Source of the DNA: Zygnema cylindricum
Lineage: Eukaryota > Streptophyta > Zygnematophyceae > Zygnematales > Zygnemataceae
Assembly: GCA_037447655.1 (NCBI GenBank)
Contig: JBBHKE010002769.1
Span: forward strand, 217,233-237,232
Direction of reading: 5' to 3'
Length of the DNA stretch: 20,000 nt
A program made the translations under genes and the position numbers. Below are positions 16,581 through 20,000 of the stretch, one piece after another (position 1 is the first letter of the stretch; each line of letters opens with the position of its first letter). A model generated the notes under the pieces. That model ran no database searches, had not been told where the DNA came from, and saw nothing but the letters and a program-made list of their open reading frames with translations.

Positions 16581-16937
16581 CGCACGTGAAATCGCACTAA
16601 ACGAAAAATCAATCACATAGAAAAAAAGCCGTTCGCATAACTCTCGTCCGTCGACAGCATCGTCGTCAGTGTGAACATTAACTGACATTCAGCGCGACAA
16701 ATAATACTAGCGTCATAATGACGTCAAAACTATACGGACTGACAGGTTTTGTAATTCTACGTAATTTAGTGTTCATAATTTCAGCGCGGATAATTATTGC
16801 CGACATAACCCAATATACTTAAATAAATTAGAATGTATGATTTTTTCCAAAATTTTCAAATTCTTAAATAGCGTACACCACGGTAATTATTTGTATACGC
16901 TAATGAAACCTACACGCTAATAGCGATTGGCGGTGTA
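16334..16937. mobile_element. Inner TIR element B (604 bp)
   Basis: Left end TACACCGCGAATCGTAATTAG and the complement of the right end TACACCGCCAATCGCTATTAG match at 18 of 21. Its first about 245 bp repeat those of element A. A small third pair TACACC/GGTGTA (16874-16937) shares its right end. Confidence 0.6.
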
Positions 16938-17111
16938 ATGTATAAAATCGTAAGGCGAATACTCCATTTTTGCTTTTCCCAAATTAGCATTAACGCCGAA
17001 ATTAGAATACACCTTTTTTTTGAAAAAAATCAAATTCTTAATTAGCATCAATTACGGTAAATTTTCTTCAACACTATTTAAAATTTGACACTAATAACGA
17101 TTCGCGGTGTA

Positions 17112-18032
17112 CTTCCTTTGACGCTAAAACTGCTCCAGAATTTAGTGTGCTGCGGCAAGTGGACCATACACGATTGGTCCAAAAACTTTGTCTGCGACCT
17201 AACGTACTTTGCTCGACGCTCAGCTTTTAGCTCCCGACAAAAAAACAGTCACAAAAATCTCTTTCTTAGGCCAAATTTCCGTAGCAGGATATTAGGCAAT
17301 GTTACGCTGTCGTATGTTTAGCTTTTAGCCGTAACAGAAAACGCGTATCTTTCCTTGCAGGATGCTTAACTTTTGAGAGTCCGGGACACGGGGACAGAGT
17401 AACACATCAGAATCTGTTACGATGGAACTTCTCACCCTTACAATGGCGATTTACCCCTAAAATGATGCCACGTGACAAAAATTATCGTGCCATTTGCGCG
17501 TCATTTCGAGCGTCACGTCAAGTCGCACGTTGTCGGGAAGTCCGCAAAATTCTCTCAAAAATCGGAAACAGTACGGATATGGGCTTTTGTCGCTATTGAC
17601 TGTGAAGTGTGAACACAAAAACGGAGCATTTAAAAAAAGATTAGACAGAAGAAGAAGTAGAAGCCCTTTGTGTGAACAAAAAAAAGACAAAAAAATACGA
17701 TTGGATTTGCATTCGTAATCTTCTCGTTGTCGTTTCTGACAAGATAGCTAAAAAGATTCCTTTACACATGCAAACACGGTACAGTACGGTTCACAATGAA
17801 ATGACCAGAAAAATGTCACGATGGAAAACGACAAGTATTTAATTTATGATATGACTGTGCGGTCAGTACAACAACTTTTTTCCTGCCCGAATCTGCTGCC
17901 CGGAAATGAACATTTTTTTGAATCTTTCACTAAAATTTCATCAAAACTTTTCCACTCCTATCATTGTCCCAAGGTTACATTTGCTTCCCCCCCCAAAAAA
18001 AAAAAGGGACAACCTTTTGCTGACGTTCCTCG
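17112..18032. other. No gene recognised
   Basis: Unique-looking sequence with moderate GC. Frames of 60-160 codons occur but carry no domain, and the longest (17821-18312) depends on the CT tract. A motif TGCCCG recurs (17884, 17898). Confidence 0.4.
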
Positions 18033-18240
18033 CCTCTCTCTCCCTTCCTCTCCCTCTCCCTCTCCCTCTCCCTCCCCCTCCCCCTCCCCCTCCCCCTCTC
18101 CCTCTCCCTCTCCCTCTCCTCTCCTCCCCTCCCCTCCCCTCCCCTCCCCTCTCCCCCTCTCCCTCTCCCTCTCCCTCCCCCTCCCCCTCTCCCTCTCCCT
18201 CTCCCCCTCCCCCTCCCCCTCCCCCTCCCTCCCCCTCTCC
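18033..18240 (+). repeat. 208-bp uninterrupted pyrimidine tract
   Basis: Only C and T for 208 bases, mostly CCCTCT and CCCCCT units. It is the same repeat family as the tracts in the glycosyltransferase introns but in the opposite orientation. Confidence 0.95.
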
Positions 18241-18984
18241 ATTTCCTTGTTAGGGCCCTATCTGGTATTAGAAATGCTATTTATTTTTCACAAAATTTAT
18301 GCTCGGTTTTGACACGTGTCACGATGTCAGTTTTTTTTATATTTTTAAATCCTTTACTGGTTTTGAGAATAAAATTTTGAAATAGAGAAAATTTCAGATT
18401 TTTTTTTTTGGCAATCCTATTCGTTTTAATAAAAATTTGAACACGTACATTTGGTTTTTTCGTACCTTTTTTATTTTTGAATTTACCCAAATTTTCATTT
18501 TTTTTAATATGCCAATAAAAACGTTTCCATTTTTGGTGCGCACTGTATTTTATTTTTCTTTGCTCACTCCCCTTTTTTTCCTCTTTGGAAAGACAGCTGT
18601 CCCTTCTACATTGCCACGTGTCAAAAAGTTATTGGTGGAGAAATTTACAAATGGCGAGTCGCGACGAGCTTTGCTAAACGACGGTGGGATTTGAATTTGT
18701 GGATTATTTCTTTTTGAAAATTTATATAAATATATATATAATTTTGAAAATTATATATAAAAAAATATTTGAAACATTTGACATTTTATATGCAATAATA
18801 AGGTTTTGCATGCAAATTTGGATGCTAAAAATCCTATTACTATGAACATCATCTCGTAATGTTCTCCATAAAAAGACAAATAAGCTGAACAAAGGGCCGA
18901 GTTTTTTTTTTTTTTTGCAATGTTGCAATGAGGGAATAGCTTGAATTGACATTTCAATGTGTAGTGATTTTAAGAAACAATGTT
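18241..18984. other. AT-rich region, no gene recognised
   Basis: Includes a perfect 13-bp inverted repeat TATATATAATTTT/AAAATTATATATA (18733-18745, 18747-18759) with a one-base spacer, and a T run at 18902-18916. No gene seen. Confidence 0.5.
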
Positions 18985-19690
18985 AACAAACTTTAGAATT
19001 AAAACGCAAGAAGAAATGCTGAAATGTTTAGAAATAAAGTGGAAAAATTGATATTTTAATGTGCAACATTAGAAAGACTTACTTTTTTAGGGTTTTTTAG
19101 GGTTGAGGGGTTTTTTTTAACTTACTTCCCATCATTTACCTCGAAATCATACATTGTCCAATTAAATTAATTTAATTGAATTAATTAAATTAATAAATTT
19201 GTCCATTGTATGCCGAATGTTTACGTCAAAAATGTCGAAATTCTTAGAATTAAAATTTCCATGTGCGTTGTCAGTTTGTCACATTCTTATGAACCCACAT
19301 GCAATTTCCAACGTTAAAACGTTTAAACAATGTTGAAACGTTTAAACAAAGGTGAAACGATAATGCAATGTGCAATGTTACAAAGTCTTGACTTTCATAA
19401 TTTACATCAAAATTGTGTTAAAAATAGTTCATTAACATCTCAGTTGGACTTAATGTTTTAAATTAAAAATCTCCAATCTGTAATTTTATGTTTGGAAGTA
19501 AAATATAATGTGCAGTGGCACATCTTTTAAGGGGAGGGGGAAAGAGGGAGAGAGAGAGAGAGAGTACGGCCGGAAATTTGAAAATTCTTAGAATTGAAAA
19601 CTGCATTGTGAAATTTTGAAATGCTTAGAATTGATGTGTGCGATGTCAGAAAGTCTTGTTCACTATTAGCTTAGAATTTTGAAATTTGAA
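18985..19690. repeat. Decayed ~270-310-bp tandem repeat
   Basis: A segment like TGTGCAATGTTAGAAAGTCTT recurs near 19060, 19367 and 19637, and TTAGAATT recurs near 18994, 19244, 19589, 19630 and 19670. Copies are strongly diverged, so boundaries are unclear. Nested in it are a perfect 20-bp palindrome (19159-19178) and two 19-bp repeats starting AAACGTTTAAACAA (19317-19354). Confidence 0.5.
19531..19564 (+). repeat. Short purine tract (GA)n
   Basis: Thirty-four bases of G and A ending in a GA dinucleotide run. Confidence 0.9.
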
Positions 19691-19699
19691 TTTGAATAG

Positions 19700-19727
19700 A
19701 TTCAATATATAATAATATATATTGAAT
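19700..19727. repeat. Perfect 11-bp inverted repeat
   Basis: ATTCAATATAT and ATATATTGAAT around AATAAT. Near it a second hairpin, TTACCTTCTT/AAGAAGGTAA with a 7-base loop, lies at 19772-19798. The rest of 19728-20000 holds nothing recognised. Confidence 0.85.
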
Positions 19728-20000
19728 ATGAATTAGAGTTTGAAATGGCCAATTTCCAACCATTCTTATATTTACCTTCTTTTCTATCAAGAAGGTAATG
19801 AAGGTAATTTGCTTATGCGGAATAGATAGACGTTCGGATTGCAGTTATTATTATTATTGTTATCATCATCGTCATGTTTTTTTGTCCGAAAACCGGAAAT
19901 GTCCCGTATGTAAGTTTCAAAATTATCAATGTTCAATTCTCAAAGTTATGTCCATTTGTATCTTATTTCGACTCCAAACCATCCTCTGGGAAAATAGCTT

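Larger units (their letters stand above)
15462..17111. mobile_element. Outer TIR element (1.65 kb) enclosing two related elements
   Basis: The left end TATACCGCGAATCG (from 15462) and the right end CGATTCGCGGTGTA (to 17111) share a perfect 23-bp inverted repeat at 15466-15488 and 17085-17107. The ends read TA|(C/T)ACCGCG...CGCGGTG|TA, which would suit a TA target-site duplication (Tc1/mariner-like), but this is an inference. There is no transposase frame, so it is non-autonomous or decayed. Confidence 0.65.

Noticed and set aside
17821-18312. 163-codon plus-strand frame
   Set aside because: Half of it is the pyrimidine tract; the rest shows no domain.
19084-19112. Telomere-like TTTTTTAGGGTTTTTTAGGG
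   Set aside because: Only two imperfect units in T-rich DNA; too few for an interstitial telomere. The AAAACCCT-like units at 7328-7380 are likewise too irregular.
1-20000. CRISPR arrays, operons, ribosome binding sites, bacterial terminators
   Set aside because: The window is eukaryotic nuclear DNA with introns; direct repeats present are microsatellites and minisatellites without unique spacers.

Overview
This is nuclear DNA from a eukaryote. It is AT-rich (poly-A/T runs, low-complexity intergenic DNA) and intron-dense, and has long (GGGAGA)n-type tracts. The coding content is plant-like: a partial gene resembling plant-type O-fucosyltransferases, and a large gene whose two repeated domains resemble the GT77 rhamnogalacturonan-II xylosyltransferases (RGXT family). 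I infer a green-lineage photosynthetic organism, perhaps a streptophyte alga. The sequence alone does not fix the species.

Layout. 1-851 (+): the last two visible exons of the O-fucosyltransferase-like gene, preceded by an intron with a CT microsatellite. 852-3141: intergenic, with a CGATA/TATCG-dense island and an AACTACTAA-type minisatellite. 3142-13613 (-): one 10-exon gene, reconstructed here by splice phase and internal homology. It encodes about 655 residues: a signal peptide and two tandem GT77-like domains. Its last intron (7434-3272, about 4.2 kb) holds a 2.2-kb polypurine tract, a second purine tract, a tRNA-like SINE head and an LTR-like remnant. 13614-20000: no gene recognised. 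This part holds a nest of terminal-inverted-repeat elements (15462-17111), a 208-bp pure pyrimidine tract, several perfect palindromes and a decayed tandem repeat.

The main result is the fused glycosyltransferase. At first sight the minus strand seems to carry two neighbouring genes. The exon that finishes domain 1 also encodes the linker and the first strand of domain 2, and it splices in phase into domain 2. Four intron positions and phases are the same in the two domains, which indicates an internal duplication. Domain 2 keeps the expected DXD, DQ and HxN motifs. Domain 1 has SVD, DI and QNT at those places, so the protein looks like a degenerate domain fused to an intact one. The two genes converge, and both belong to sugar-transfer families of the secretory pathway.
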